Shown here: one piece after another, positions 1 to 9,227 of the stretch
How the letters are laid out: each line of letters starts with the position of its first letter
How positions within the stretch are numbered: position 1 is the stretch's first letter
Program-made: the position numbers and the translations under genes
Notes under the pieces: generated by a model
Seen by the model: only the letters and a program-made list of their open reading frames with translations
Databases searched by the model: none
What the model was told of the DNA's origin: nothing
Assembly: GCA_937936275.1 (NCBI GenBank)
Contig: CALHCJ010000255.1
Coordinates: 1 to 35,413 of the forward strand
Direction: 5' to 3'
Length of the DNA: 35,413 bases
From: an uncultured Flavobacteriaceae bacterium
GTDB lineage: Bacteria > Bacteroidota > Bacteroidia > Flavobacteriales > Flavobacteriaceae

Positions 1-1
1 T

Positions 2-706
2 CATCCGTTTGCAGAGAAAATTCGAATGAAAAATACGAAAATGGGCATTACGCTAAATCATTTACTTCGGATGCAAAGCGGACTCGAATGGAATGAGGAC
101 TATGCCACTATTTCAGACGTTACCGAAATGTTATTTATGGATGCTGATATGACAGCCAAACAAGGCGAAAAACAATTGATTGCGGCGCCTACTGAAGTTT
201 GGAATTATTCTTCTGGAACTTCAAACTATTTATCAGGAGTACTTCGGAAACAGTTCAAAACGCACCAAGAATATTTAGACTTTCCGTATACGGAGTTGAT
301 TGATAAAATAGGAATGAACTCGATGTTAGTAGAAACTGATATGTCGGGAAATTATGTAGGTTCTTCCTATGGATGGGCAAATACTCGCGATTGGGCAAAA
401 TTCGGAATACTTCACTTGAATAAGGGCAATTGGAACGGCGAACAAATTTTTAGTTCTGATTGGATTGATTATATCAGCAAACCTACTGTAAATTCTAATG
501 GTACCTACGGTGCCCATTGGTGGTTGAATGCTAAGGGAAAATATCCCGGTGTACCAAAAGACTTATATTCGGCTAACGGATTTCAAGGTCAACGTGTATT
601 TGTCATTCCCTCAAAAGACTTGGTGATTGTCAGAACGGGACTCGCTGAAGCGCCCGATTTTGATGAAAGCAAGTTTTTAAAAGAAGTGGTGGCGGCTTTT
701 GAGTAA
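2..706 (+). CDS. Serine beta-lactamase-like hydrolase (class C/PBP4* type), 5' end missing
   Basis: The reading frame is open to the left edge of the window, so the true start lies outside; an internal ATG at 26 is not the start. The visible part begins in the stretch usually written ITxxHLLxxxSGL (here ITLNHLLRMQSGLEW), which follows the SxxK nucleophile motif in this family, so the nucleophile is upstream and unseen. The tyrosine motif is visible as WNYSSGTSNYLSGVL, and the C-terminal segment SANGFQGQRVFVIP corresponds to the third active-site region near the end of the fold. Members hydrolyse esters or amides, often in the periplasm, and the substrate cannot be predicted. It ends at a TAA at 704-706 and is followed by 266 bp without a gene and then a terminator. 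Confidence 0.85.
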   Translation, partial: HPFAEKIRMKNTKMGITLNHLLRMQSGLEWNEDYATISDVTEMLFMDADMTAKQGEKQLIAAPTEVWNYSSGTSNYLSGVLRKQFKTHQEYLDFPYTELIDKIGMNSMLVETDMSGNYVGSSYGWANTRDWAKFGILHLNKGNWNGEQIFSSDWIDYISKPTVNSNGTYGAHWWLNAKGKYPGVPKDLYSANGFQGQRVFVIPSKDLVIVRTGLAEAPDFDESKFLKEVVAAFE

Positions 707-972
707 GTTGCATTGGTTCATTATTACTCTCTAAGAAATTACGATTACCTCTACCTTTTAAATCTGAGATAGGCTACAAATTATCGGTAAAAGAAAGGGT
801 CCAGAAAGCGTTCATTTGAAGGGTATTTCCTGCCAAATATCATTTTTTACAACGTTCACAACAAAAAACCATCACTTGACAACAATAATTTAGAATTACG
901 GCAGAATGCCCCTAAGTTTACTATGTAATAAAAAACGAATTAAATTTTTTCATTTTCATATAGTGTTCTCGT
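707..972. other. Intergenic stretch without a recognisable gene
   Basis: I find no convincing coding frame here. The only start-to-stop frame near the terminator is 22 codons at 906-974 and has no supporting feature. The region ends in the hairpin at 973-1005. It may be an untranslated 3' region of the hydrolase transcript or eroded sequence. Confidence 0.5.
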
Positions 973-1005
973 AAAAGAGCTCAATCGTAAAGATTGAGCT
1001 CTTTT
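973..1005. terminator. Two-way intrinsic terminator
   Basis: A perfect 14-bp inverted repeat (973-986 with 992-1005) encloses a 5-nt loop, GTAAA. The stem core is GAGCTCAATC, with A-runs at the 5' base and T-runs at the 3' base. Because A- and T-runs flank both sides it can end transcripts on both strands: the hydrolase from the left and menB from the right. Confidence 0.88.
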
Positions 1006-1142
1006 TAGTTCAAAGCGATTTTATTTTGTTTCTATTTCCTAAGCAATCTTTTCAGTTAATGATCATTGAAACAGTGATTATGTATAGTTTTAGCTTGTAC
1101 CTCCGTATAAGATGAGCTGGTAACTGCCCACTGCTACTTAAT

Positions 1143-1985
1143 TCAGGGTATCCATTTATTCTTACCAAAATCAGGTTTACGCTTTTCCAAAAAGGCATTT
1201 CGACCCTCTTTGGCTTCATCAGTACCGTAGGCTAAACGGGTAGCTTCTCCTGCAAATACTTGTTGCCCAACCATACCGTCATCGGTAAGGTTCATGGCAA
1301 ACTTTAGCATTTTTATAGAGGTGGGTGATTTCTCTAAGACCTCTTGTGCCCACTGATACGCGGTGGCTTCCAATTCTTCATGCGGAACAACGGCATTGAC
1401 CATACCCATTTCATAGGCTTCTTGTGCAGAATAGTTACGCCCTAAAAAGAAAATTTCCCGTGCTTTTTTCTGCCCTACCATTTTCGCTAGGTATGCCGAG
1501 CCGTACCCAGCATCAAAACTGGTCACATCAGCATCGGTTTGTTTAAAAATTGCATGTTCTTTACTCGCTAGAGTCATATCACAAACGACATGTAGGCTAT
1601 GACCACCACCAACGGCCCAACCAGGTACCACGGCAATCACTACTTTGGGCATAAAACGAATTTGCCTTTGAACTTCTAATATATTCAAACGATGCATGCC
1701 ATCTTCACCCACATAGCCTTGGTCTCCTCGTGCTTTTTGATCTCCACCACTGCAGAATGAATACACACCATCTTTGGTAGACGGACCTTCAGCTGAAAGT
1801 AGTACAACCCCTATTGAAGTATCTTCTTGTGCATCATAAAAAGCTTTATACAATTCGCTGGTTGTTTTGGGGCGAAAGGCATTACGAACGTTCGGACGAT
1901 TAAAAGCAATACGGGCGACACCATCACTTTTTGTATAGGTGATATCTTCAAATTCGATCGCCGTTTTCCAATTGGGAGTTTTCAT
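1143..1985 (-). CDS. menB: 1,4-dihydroxy-2-naphthoyl-CoA synthase
   Basis: This crotonase-fold enzyme closes the second ring of the menaquinone head group, converting o-succinylbenzoyl-CoA to 1,4-dihydroxy-2-naphthoyl-CoA in the cytoplasm. The 280-residue length and motifs fit MenB throughout: NRPNVRNAFRP near residue 29, FCSGGDQKARG at 78-87, the oxyanion region GWAVGGGHSLH at 122-132, and the C-terminal EGRNAFLEKRKPDF. The active-site segment reads QTDADVTSFDAGYG, with Asp151 five residues before Ser156. This places it in the Asp-containing MenB class known from Mycobacterium rather than the E. coli class, which has Gly there and uses bicarbonate. The ATG start at 1985 aligns with the family. 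It stands alone here; no other men genes are in the window. Confidence 0.96.
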   Translation of the reverse strand: MKTPNWKTAIEFEDITYTKSDGVARIAFNRPNVRNAFRPKTTSELYKAFYDAQEDTSIGVVLLSAEGPSTKDGVYSFCSGGDQKARGDQGYVGEDGMHRLNILEVQRQIRFMPKVVIAVVPGWAVGGGHSLHVVCDMTLASKEHAIFKQTDADVTSFDAGYGSAYLAKMVGQKKAREIFFLGRNYSAQEAYEMGMVNAVVPHEELEATAYQWAQEVLEKSPTSIKMLKFAMNLTDDGMVGQQVFAGEATRLAYGTDEAKEGRNAFLEKRKPDFGKNKWIP

Positions 1986-2285
1986 TTTTAAATTACATTT
2001 AGAAATATAAAGATACTAGTTATTTGGAAAGTCATAAAGGCTTTCTGGCTCATACGTATATACATCATTTTATAAAAATTGAGATCATCAGCACTTGTAT
2101 CATAATCAAGTAAAAAACAACTTACTTGCATATTTCTTTTTGAAGAGAATTCATTAGTAAGAAGAAAGAGAGTGTCATTTTTAAATTTCCTAAAAAGCAA
2201 TGGCTGCAATACCCTTATAATTCCGAATAATTACTATTTTAGTCGATTAGGTCATTATCTACGAACTATTGTTTAGTTAAATAAA
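1986..2285. other. Divergent intergenic region between menB and the SulP gene
   Basis: About 300 bp separate the two divergent starts, so both promoters should lie here. On the minus strand TATCTTTA, roughly 30 nt before menB, is one base off the Bacteroidota -7 consensus TAnnTTTG, but I see no clean -33 partner. A 73-codon frame on the minus strand (1988-2209) is probably not a gene. Confidence 0.4.
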
Positions 2286-4520
2286 ATGGACACTACGCCC
2301 CATAAAGGTATTAAGGGATTACTTCAAAATTGGAAAAGTGATTTAATCGCAGCGGTTAGTGTCTCGCTCATTGCTTTACCGCTTTCGCTGGGTATTGCCT
2401 TGGCAGCAGGAGCCCCTGCAATGTCTGGTATTCTTTCTGCAATCGTTGGTGGTGTGGTAACCACGCTGTATCGTGGTGGTCATATTTCGGTCAACGGACC
2501 TGCGAAAGGAGTTATTGCGGTTATTCTTTTAGGTATTACCTTGATGGATGATGGTTCAGGGCAGGCCTTTAATTATGTGTTAGCCGCAGTAGTAGTTTCT
2601 GGTGCTATTCAAGTCTTATTAGGCGTATTAAAATTAGGGCGATTGGCCGATATCTTTCACTCTTCGGTGATTCACGGTCTTTTGGCAGCCATAGGAATTA
2701 TCATTTTTGCTAAGCAGATTCATGTAGCTATGGGTACGCATTCTGATAGCCCGAGTATTATTCAAAACCTTATTGATGCTGTTTTATATCTACCACAAGC
2801 CAATCCTTTTGTGGTCATTATAGCTTTGGCGGGCCTGCTTTTATTATTGTTTCATTCTAAGATCACAAATCGGTTTTTTCATGTTTTACCGGCTCCTATG
2901 TGGGTTATTGCGCTATCTATTCCCTTTGTTTATTTTTTCAATTTTTTTGATCAACATACGCTGTCATTCTTTGGTAAGGCCTATGAGGTGGGTCCCAGTT
3001 TATTGCTTGACATTCCTGACAATATTATGGATTCTATAATGCATCCTAATTTTAGTAAAATTGATACCATTGAATTCTGGACCACCGTATTATCCATTTT
3101 AATCATTACAAGTATTGAATCATTGGCTATTGCAAAAGCCATCGACAAAATTGATCCTTATAAAAGAAAGACCAATTTAAATAAAGATTTGATAGGTATA
3201 GGCATGAGTACCATGGTTGCTGGTGCAATTGGGGGCCTACCGATCATTGCTGTGATTATTCGAAGTACGGTCAATATTCATAATGGGGCCAAGACCAAAT
3301 GGTCAAATATGTACCAAGGTCTTTTGTTGTTACTTTTTATTGTGGTATTGAGCCCAGTAATGCGACAAGTACCACTCTGCGCTTTTGCCATTTTACTAGT
3401 TTATACAGGATTCAAATTGGCTTCGCCTGCCGTCTTTAAACAAGTATACAATCAAGGAACAGAGCAATTAATATTTTTTGTTGCTACCATGATTTTGACT
3501 CTGTATACGAATCTATTAATAGGATTATTGGGAGGATTGGTTTTGGCCATGGTTAGTCATATGCTATTGGCACGTGTATCTATTTCTCAATTCTTTAAAA
3601 TGATCTATAAATCGGGTTCGAATTTGGTGATGCATTCAGATGGTAGTTACGATTTAAATATCAAAGGAGTTGCGAATTTTTTGGGCATATTAAAAGTAGA
3701 TAAATTGGTAGCACAAATTCCTTCCGGAGCAAATGTCAACATTGATTTGTCAGAAACTAAATTGGTAGGTATCACCTACATGGATTATCTCGTAGATTAC
3801 TTAAAAACACAAAATGATACTGGAGGTAAAGTCCATATAAGAGGTTTGGATTCTCATGTTTCATCATCAACCTACAATAGATCTTTAAAGATTTGCCTGA
3901 ACAATTCTGCTGCAAAATTATCACCTCGACAAATTCGATTACAAAATTTAGCGAATGAAAGAGAGTATCAATACGCGAGTGAAGTCAATTGGAATACGAG
4001 CTATCTAAAGGATTTCCATTTTTTTGAAGTGAGACCTATCGAGCGTAAATATAATTGTCTCAAAGGAACTTTTGAAGATATAGACGTATCCTGGGAAATT
4101 GCTGATGTAACCTTTAATGAAGGGCAGGCTTTTACAGCGGAGACTTTTAATACCACGTTAATGGTCTTAAGATTGAATAAGCAAATACCAGTCTTCACTA
4201 TGGAAAAAGAAGGTATGTTGGAAAAGCTATTTGATCGGGTGATGGCTTTTTCCGGCTATAAGGATATCGATTTTGAGATGTATCCTGATTTTTCTAAAAA
4301 ATTCTTGCTTATGGGAAATGAAGAATCTGAAATTCGATCATTTTTCACCCCAGAAATTATTGAATTTTTTGAAAATCAGCAGATTTATCATTTGGAGAGT
4401 AACGGTGAGGCTCTAGTCATTTTTGATAAAATTAAACTGGCACGAACAGATGAAACCATCGCATTCATAGATTATGGTGCGGCCTTGGCTAGGCTCTTAA
4501 ATGGACAGACGAACTCGTAG
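2286..4520 (+). CDS. SulP-family inorganic anion transporter with C-terminal STAS-like and extra soluble domains
   Basis: Residues 1-430 are a SulP/SLC26 membrane domain of about 12-14 hydrophobic segments. Visible signatures are ALPLSLGIALAAGAP, HISVNGPAKGVIAVIL and ESLAIAKAIDKIDPYKRK followed by GAIGGLPIIAVIIRS. The NGPAKG and DKIDPYKRK variants are common in the branch thought to carry bicarbonate or sulfate. Residues about 440-545 look like a STAS-type regulatory domain (NVNIDLSETKLVGITYMDYLVDYL). Residues about 555-740 form a further soluble domain with a pattern of the type CLKGTFEDIDV, PDFSKKFLLMGNEE, RSFFTPEIIEFFE, which I recognise only as an uncharacterised domain. No carbonic anhydrase lies next to it. 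Substrate is undetermined. The ATG at 2286 begins directly before the first amphipathic segment. Confidence 0.88.
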   Translation: MDTTPHKGIKGLLQNWKSDLIAAVSVSLIALPLSLGIALAAGAPAMSGILSAIVGGVVTTLYRGGHISVNGPAKGVIAVILLGITLMDDGSGQAFNYVLAAVVVSGAIQVLLGVLKLGRLADIFHSSVIHGLLAAIGIIIFAKQIHVAMGTHSDSPSIIQNLIDAVLYLPQANPFVVIIALAGLLLLLFHSKITNRFFHVLPAPMWVIALSIPFVYFFNFFDQHTLSFFGKAYEVGPSLLLDIPDNIMDSIMHPNFSKIDTIEFWTTVLSILIITSIESLAIAKAIDKIDPYKRKTNLNKDLIGIGMSTMVAGAIGGLPIIAVIIRSTVNIHNGAKTKWSNMYQGLLLLLFIVVLSPVMRQVPLCAFAILLVYTGFKLASPAVFKQVYNQGTEQLIFFVATMILTLYTNLLIGLLGGLVLAMVSHMLLARVSISQFFKMIYKSGSNLVMHSDGSYDLNIKGVANFLGILKVDKLVAQIPSGANVNIDLSETKLVGITYMDYLVDYLKTQNDTGGKVHIRGLDSHVSSSTYNRSLKICLNNSAAKLSPRQIRLQNLANEREYQYASEVNWNTSYLKDFHFFEVRPIERKYNCLKGTFEDIDVSWEIADVTFNEGQAFTAETFNTTLMVLRLNKQIPVFTMEKEGMLEKLFDRVMAFSGYKDIDFEMYPDFSKKFLLMGNEESEIRSFFTPEIIEFFENQQIYHLESNGEALVIFDKIKLARTDETIAFIDYGAALARLLNGQTNS

Positions 4521-4577
4521 TTAGCATCTAAATGAAAACAATATTAGCGATGCCTCTACCCAAACGAAGCAATCTAA

Positions 4578-5816
4578 TCATCTGTTTTTTTCTTCGATCC
4601 ATTTTGCCATGAATTTAGAACTGGACATCGTTTGATGGTGCAATAGGACACCCACAAAGTTTTGTTCGCGATGTTTATGGAGATTAGAAAGTAGTGTATT
4701 GACTTTCTTTGCAAAAACTTCATGTAAGTTTTCAATGTTGTAAATCTGATTTATAATAGACCTGCCGTTCTGTTGTGCTTGTACCCAAGCTACCTTATGA
4801 GTGTAAAGATTAATGCTGTCCTTAGCAAACTGTTCTGATGTGTTGGCAATACTACCACTCCAGTCTAAATCGCCATACATGCCCTCCACACCTATTGTAG
4901 TGGTAACACTTGGAGTGCCTGATTGCATGGCATCAATAAGTTTTCCTTTGATTCCCGCTCCAAAGCGTAAGGGTGCCAGATTGATTCTTGCATTATGAAA
5001 AACTACCGCTTTATTTTCTACCCAACCCTGCACAAAAAAACCAGTACTAGGCTTGTGCATCTGTTTGATATGTTCTGGGAGATAGGCGCCATAAATATGG
5101 AGATTTGCTTCAGGAAGGGCTTTGTGTATCAAAGGCCAAATCTCTTTTTTGAGCCAAACAATAGCATCTATATTAGGGGCATGTTTACCATTACCAATAC
5201 AAATAAAATCTTTTCGATTTTCAAAAGGGGGCCACGCATCACTTTGTTCTTTTGTAATCTTGGGTAGCATGAAAGGCAAATGCAATAAAAGGCTTTGGTC
5301 TATTTTGAAAGTACTTAAAAGCAATTCCATTTCATAGCTTGAAATGATTAGGGATAGATCAGAGCGATAGATACTAGCTATTTCTCGTTTAGTTTTATCT
5401 TCTTGTAACCAACCTGCTCTAGTGAAAGGCCTACCTTTTTTAAAAGCCATTTCTCGCGCATGACGCAGCGAATGCAAATCTTCGGTATCTAAAATTCGCA
5501 AGGCATTTGGGGCAAACTCAGCAACACGCCAGCCAAACTGTTCTTCGGTAATAAAACGATCGAATAGCACGACGTCAGGCTGTAATTCTTGAACAAATGT
5601 ATCAAAGCTTGAGTGATTCAATTGAATACACTCCCTTTTAATTCCTAGCGTATTTAAATCGAATGAAAGCTCTGATTTAGTTGCTGTGCTTGCCATGGTA
5701 ATTATATAGCCTTGGTCTAAAAAAAACTGCAGCAATTGCAATATGCGCCCTCCAGCAGCAGTAGCTTGCGGTTCTGGCCAATGGAGTGCGATAACAAGTA
5801 ATTTTTGTTGCTTCAT
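4578..5816 (-). CDS. GT-B fold glycosyltransferase (GT4/GT1-like)
   Basis: A 412-residue protein with two Rossmann-like halves. The N-terminal half starts KLLVIALHWPEPQATAAGGR, the usual acceptor-side opening with a glycine-rich loop. The C-terminal half contains FICIGNGKHAPNIDAIVWL, ANLHIYGAYLPEH, VQGWVENKAVVFHNARINLAPLRFGAGIKGKLIDAMQSGTP and TTIGVEGM, the pattern of the sugar-nucleotide-binding domain. It probably transfers a sugar from a nucleotide donor to an envelope glycan or lipid; donor and acceptor are unknown. It lies 77 nt downstream of the helicase gene on the same strand and converges with the SulP gene, 57 nt away. No other glycan genes adjoin it, so it does not look like part of a capsule cluster. 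Confidence 0.82.
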   Translation of the reverse strand: MKQQKLLVIALHWPEPQATAAGGRILQLLQFFLDQGYIITMASTATKSELSFDLNTLGIKRECIQLNHSSFDTFVQELQPDVVLFDRFITEEQFGWRVAEFAPNALRILDTEDLHSLRHAREMAFKKGRPFTRAGWLQEDKTKREIASIYRSDLSLIISSYEMELLLSTFKIDQSLLLHLPFMLPKITKEQSDAWPPFENRKDFICIGNGKHAPNIDAIVWLKKEIWPLIHKALPEANLHIYGAYLPEHIKQMHKPSTGFFVQGWVENKAVVFHNARINLAPLRFGAGIKGKLIDAMQSGTPSVTTTIGVEGMYGDLDWSGSIANTSEQFAKDSINLYTHKVAWVQAQQNGRSIINQIYNIENLHEVFAKKVNTLLSNLHKHREQNFVGVLLHHQTMSSSKFMAKWIEEKNR

Positions 5817-5893
5817 TTAAACAGAAAACTAGTAAACGGTTCGCAAAGGCAGTTTGCAGTTTTGTTCGAGCCTTATACACTGAATGCTATAAC

Positions 5894-7405
5894 CTACATT
5901 CTAGCAGCAAACATCTTCGAAATCTTAGAACGTAATTTTCGTTCATAATCTTCTTCGAGCCACTCCTTATAATTCTTGGTGTTATTCATGATACAGTAGG
6001 AATATTGACGTACGCGATACGAGATTTCTTCCTTCAACTGCTTTGCTAAAATTCGGGCGTCAAAAACATCCTCAGCATTTTCCATACAAATTTGAGCGTG
6101 CTGCTCGATACTTTTTTCTAAAACTAGTTTAGACTTACCACCTTTTGCAAATACCTTTTTATATTCCGCTTTAATATCAAATTCTATGTTATCAGACTTT
6201 GAGAATTGTTCTCTCAATTTAGCAGGCATTTCATAAACGAACTCGCGTTCTATATCTTCATCATTTTTGATGTTCTCTAAGAAAAAGTCTGGGAAATGGA
6301 AGATCTCTTGCCAGTCGATTGGAGCACTCCACATTCCAAAGCGAGCGACGTTATTTCCCATATCCACAACTGTAAACTCCTTCTTGTTTGGAAGTACACG
6401 TGACCCCCTACCAATCATTTGAAAATATAAGGTCAATGAACGTGTTGCACGATTTAATATAATGGTCTCAACGGTTGGTTCATCAAAACCCGTGGTCAAG
6501 ATACTTACTGATGAAAGAATAGCATCTGGAGTATTCGAAAACCAGTCTAGGATCTCACGGCGTTCGCCAGCACTGTTCTTATTATCTAAATGTCGCACAT
6601 TATAACCTGCCTTTTTAAAGGTTTCATAAACGTATCTAGAGGTATTGATTCCGTTATTGAAAATTAAGGTTTTAGTTCCCTTGGCAATCTCATTGTATGC
6701 TGCAAGTAGTTTGCCCAGCATGCTTTGATTTCCATAAAGTTCATCCGAGGACTTGACGGTATAGTCACCACTGATGCCAAGTTTCAAGTTTTGAAGACTA
6801 ACGTCATAATTATAAACGTTTGCCTTTGCCAAAAACTTTTTCTTGATTAACGATTGAATGGACTCCCCAACTATCAACTTCGAATAGTTGTCTTTCATGG
6901 GCAGTTTAATATTAGAACTTAGCGGAGTTGCGGTAACCCCCAATATCATTGACTTTTCAAAATATTTAAACAATTTTCGAAACGAATTGTAGTGTGCTTC
7001 ATCAATGATAACGAGTCCGATATTATTAATCTCTACCTTTTCTTCTTGCAGTCTATTATTGAGTGTTTCTACCATTGCAACAAAACAAGTAAACTCATCT
7101 TGATCGCGTAATTCTTTCACCTCGCTATTGATAATCTTATTGTGAACCCCAAAGCCTGTTAACATTTTGGAGGTTTGTGCGCTCAATTCAATACGGTGGG
7201 TCAGTACTACAACTTTTTTGCCAGTTTGTTCAATGTAACGGCGCGCAATTTCTGAAAAGACTACGGTCTTTCCTCCACCAGTAGGTAGTTGATATAAGAT
7301 GTTTGAGCCCTCTTCAGACTCATCTAGCGTTTTGAAAATAGTATTCAAATCCTCTAGTTGATAATCGTATAGCGTTTTCTCTTTTGTATCTTTTTGTACT
7401 TCCAA
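5894..7405 (-). CDS. Superfamily 2 DEAH-box helicase (RadD/SSL2-like)
   Basis: The 503 residues show the full helicase core: a Q-like YQLEDL opening, Walker A LPTGGGKT (39-47), DEAH (135-138), GVTATP (157-161), motif V STLLTTGFDEP-like segment at about 300-310 and motif VI QMIGRGSR (329-336). The architecture resembles RadD/SSL2-type DNA helicases with a lysine-rich helical C-terminal region of about 130 residues instead of a zinc finger. The likely role is ATP-driven remodelling of branched DNA during repair; that is family inference. There is no ATG near the N-terminus. The start is a TTG at 7405, preceded two codons upstream of TAC by an in-frame TAA, which fixes it. No nuclease or methylase neighbours are present, so this is not part of a restriction or defence system here. 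Confidence 0.85.
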   Translation of the reverse strand: MEVQKDTKEKTLYDYQLEDLNTIFKTLDESEEGSNILYQLPTGGGKTVVFSEIARRYIEQTGKKVVVLTHRIELSAQTSKMLTGFGVHNKIINSEVKELRDQDEFTCFVAMVETLNNRLQEEKVEINNIGLVIIDEAHYNSFRKLFKYFEKSMILGVTATPLSSNIKLPMKDNYSKLIVGESIQSLIKKKFLAKANVYNYDVSLQNLKLGISGDYTVKSSDELYGNQSMLGKLLAAYNEIAKGTKTLIFNNGINTSRYVYETFKKAGYNVRHLDNKNSAGERREILDWFSNTPDAILSSVSILTTGFDEPTVETIILNRATRSLTLYFQMIGRGSRVLPNKKEFTVVDMGNNVARFGMWSAPIDWQEIFHFPDFFLENIKNDEDIEREFVYEMPAKLREQFSKSDNIEFDIKAEYKKVFAKGGKSKLVLEKSIEQHAQICMENAEDVFDARILAKQLKEEISYRVRQYSYCIMNNTKNYKEWLEEDYERKLRSKISKMFAARM

Positions 7406-7549
7406 GTAGGGTTATTTCTTTATTATTGACTAAAAGTTTTGGTGTAAGGGGAATTTTGCAAAACTAACAGATTTTTATCCCTGAACGAAATAATATCTTG
7501 GGAATCATCGTATTTGTTGATTTCTTTTGAATTCTGATTTGATCACTTT

Positions 7550-8479
7550 TCAATATCCTTTGCTAGCAGAGATTAGGTTGAACAAGGTTCTGTTTGCCTT
7601 CATATTGCGATAGTTATTCACAATTTGGGGTATTACAGATGCTGTATCAGAGACACTAGCACAATGTGGAGTCATGTGAATTTTCTCATGTTTCCAAAAA
7701 GGATGCTCTTTGGATAAAGGTTCCTGATGATAAACGTCTAAGGTGGCTCCTGATAAATGTCCTGTATCAATCATATCAATTAGATCAGTATCGACTAAAT
7801 GTCCTCCGCGAGCTACATTGATGATAAATGCACCTTTAGGTAATTGTTTAAAAAGTTTTTCGTTTAAAATTCCGGTAGTCTCTTGCGTAAGCGGCAATAG
7901 GCAGACTAAAACTTCAGTAGCGGTTAAGAATTCATTCAGTTCTGCTTGTCCTGCAAGTGTAGTTACACCTTCGATGACCTTTTCAGAATTGGACCATCCT
8001 CGTGTTTGAAATCCGTATTGTATCAAATCTTTCGCCAACACAGTTCCTAAGGCTCCTAATCCCAGTATTCCGACGTTCACATCAGCTATACGATTGTAAG
8101 CATGTGGTTTCCAAAGTGCTTTGGTTTGATTGATTTTATAAGTGTAGAAGTTTTTCAAATGACTAAAAATAGCTCCGATTACATATTCTGACATGTCGCT
8201 AGCGAGCATTGTGTCAACCACCCTAGTAATGGGAAGATGCGAAGGTGCGGTTTCATCTTCAAAAATAAAGTCCACTCCTGCCCCACTCGATGCGATATAC
8301 TTCAAATTTGGATATTTAGTTAAACTTCCTTTGGGATGTTTCCAAACCAAAGCGACTTCAATATCCGCTATCGGATGTTCTTCCAAATAGCTATACACTT
8401 TCAAGTCTGGAGCGGCCTTTTGCAAGGCTTTCTTCCAAATATCTATGTTATCGTCTTGTCGAATAATAACTATACCCAT
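7550..8479 (-). CDS. ghrA: Glyoxylate/hydroxypyruvate reductase A-type D-2-hydroxyacid dehydrogenase
   Basis: A 309-residue NAD(P)H-dependent 2-hydroxyacid dehydrogenase of the GhrA branch. The nucleotide-binding fingerprint GILGLGALG is present, the catalytic Arg is in NVARGGHLVD, the Glu in YHQEPLSKEHPFW, and the His in MTPHCAS. The phrase PNLKYIASSGAGVDFIF is typical of GhrA. It should reduce glyoxylate or hydroxypyruvate in the cytoplasm. A TTG two codons upstream (8485) is also in frame, but the ATG at 8479 puts MGIVII directly at the first beta strand and is the better start. It follows the DUF6155-like gene by 23 nt and the pair may be cotranscribed. Confidence 0.9.
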   Translation of the reverse strand: MGIVIIRQDDNIDIWKKALQKAAPDLKVYSYLEEHPIADIEVALVWKHPKGSLTKYPNLKYIASSGAGVDFIFEDETAPSHLPITRVVDTMLASDMSEYVIGAIFSHLKNFYTYKINQTKALWKPHAYNRIADVNVGILGLGALGTVLAKDLIQYGFQTRGWSNSEKVIEGVTTLAGQAELNEFLTATEVLVCLLPLTQETTGILNEKLFKQLPKGAFIINVARGGHLVDTDLIDMIDTGHLSGATLDVYHQEPLSKEHPFWKHEKIHMTPHCASVSDTASVIPQIVNNYRNMKANRTLFNLISASKGY

Positions 8480-8502
8480 GTTCAATCTAATTTTCTAAGG
8501 TT

Positions 8503-9012
8503 CTAATCGATGATATCTAAGGCTCTAGAGAATTCTTCTTCAAACAACCACTGCTGTTCTTGTGTTTGACTGTATACTTTGATGATCCGAGTTTTGAATT
8601 CTGGAAGCAATCCGTTAGTAGAAACAAAATGAACAGCTTCCTTAAAACTGTTGGACATACTTTTGTAAAATGCATCCGGAACGTTTTTTTCTAGAGCATA
8701 GGATTGCGCTATTTCCATATTAAACAACATTACATCAGCAATTAATGCCGGTTCAACCCCCAGCTTATTAAAATGTTTTATGTATTTCTGAGCTACAGAT
8801 CGCCGTGCTTTGGGTCGTCTTCGTTTCAAAGGAAAATATTCATTCGAAATCTTGGTTTTAGCTTCTTGTACTAACTTATCTTCCTTCGGATTAAAGACAA
8901 AATCATAGTATTCTTTCACCACAGGAAAACGTAAGTACAAATCAATCAATTGTTCTTCTAATTCTCCCTTTTTTAGCTCCTTTAAATATTTCTGTAATGC
9001 CCTTTTGCTCAT
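8503..9012 (-). CDS. DUF6155-like conserved protein
   Basis: A 169-residue soluble, mostly helical, highly charged protein beginning SKRALQKYLKELKKGELEEQLIDLY. The opening and the segment FPVVKEYYDFVFNPKED match my memory of the DUF6155 family, which is widespread in Bacteroidota and has no known function. A basic patch, PLKRRRPKARR, near residue 75 might contact nucleic acid or a partner, but nothing else supports that. It sits 23 nt upstream of ghrA on the same strand and diverges from the sigma-factor gene across about 215 bp. Confidence 0.65.
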   Translation of the reverse strand: MSKRALQKYLKELKKGELEEQLIDLYLRFPVVKEYYDFVFNPKEDKLVQEAKTKISNEYFPLKRRRPKARRSVAQKYIKHFNKLGVEPALIADVMLFNMEIAQSYALEKNVPDAFYKSMSNSFKEAVHFVSTNGLLPEFKTRIIKVYSQTQEQQWLFEEEFSRALDIID

Positions 9013-9227
9013 CCTGTAGATTGTCTTTCAAAAATAGGACATGCATTTCAATAAACCATATGGACTGCAAACGAACAATTTTATAACCTGTTCTAAACCC
9101 TAATAAAATTTAGGATTCCCAATGTTTTGTAATAAATTTTGTATAAGATTATGACTATCTCTTTGGAAAAGAGGCTATAAAAATGTATTATGAGAAGATG
9201 TAGAACTTCGAAATCCAAAACAAATAT

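Noticed and set aside
906-974. A 22-codon plus-strand frame ending at the base of the terminator
   Set aside because: It has no paralogue, ribosome-binding feature or conserved pattern; such a length is expected by chance in AT-rich DNA.
1121-1140. ACTGCCC-ACTGCTA, resembling the heptamer intergenic repeats seen in some flavobacteria
   Set aside because: Only two imperfect units are present, too few to call a repeat array.
1988-2209. A 73-codon minus-strand frame just upstream of menB
   Set aside because: It has no family likeness, a biased composition (Phe, Ile, Lys, Met), and fills a region that must hold the divergent promoters.
5894-7405. The helicase as part of a defence or restriction system
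   Set aside because: No nuclease, methylase or other defence gene lies beside it; neighbours are a glycosyltransferase and a metabolic reductase.
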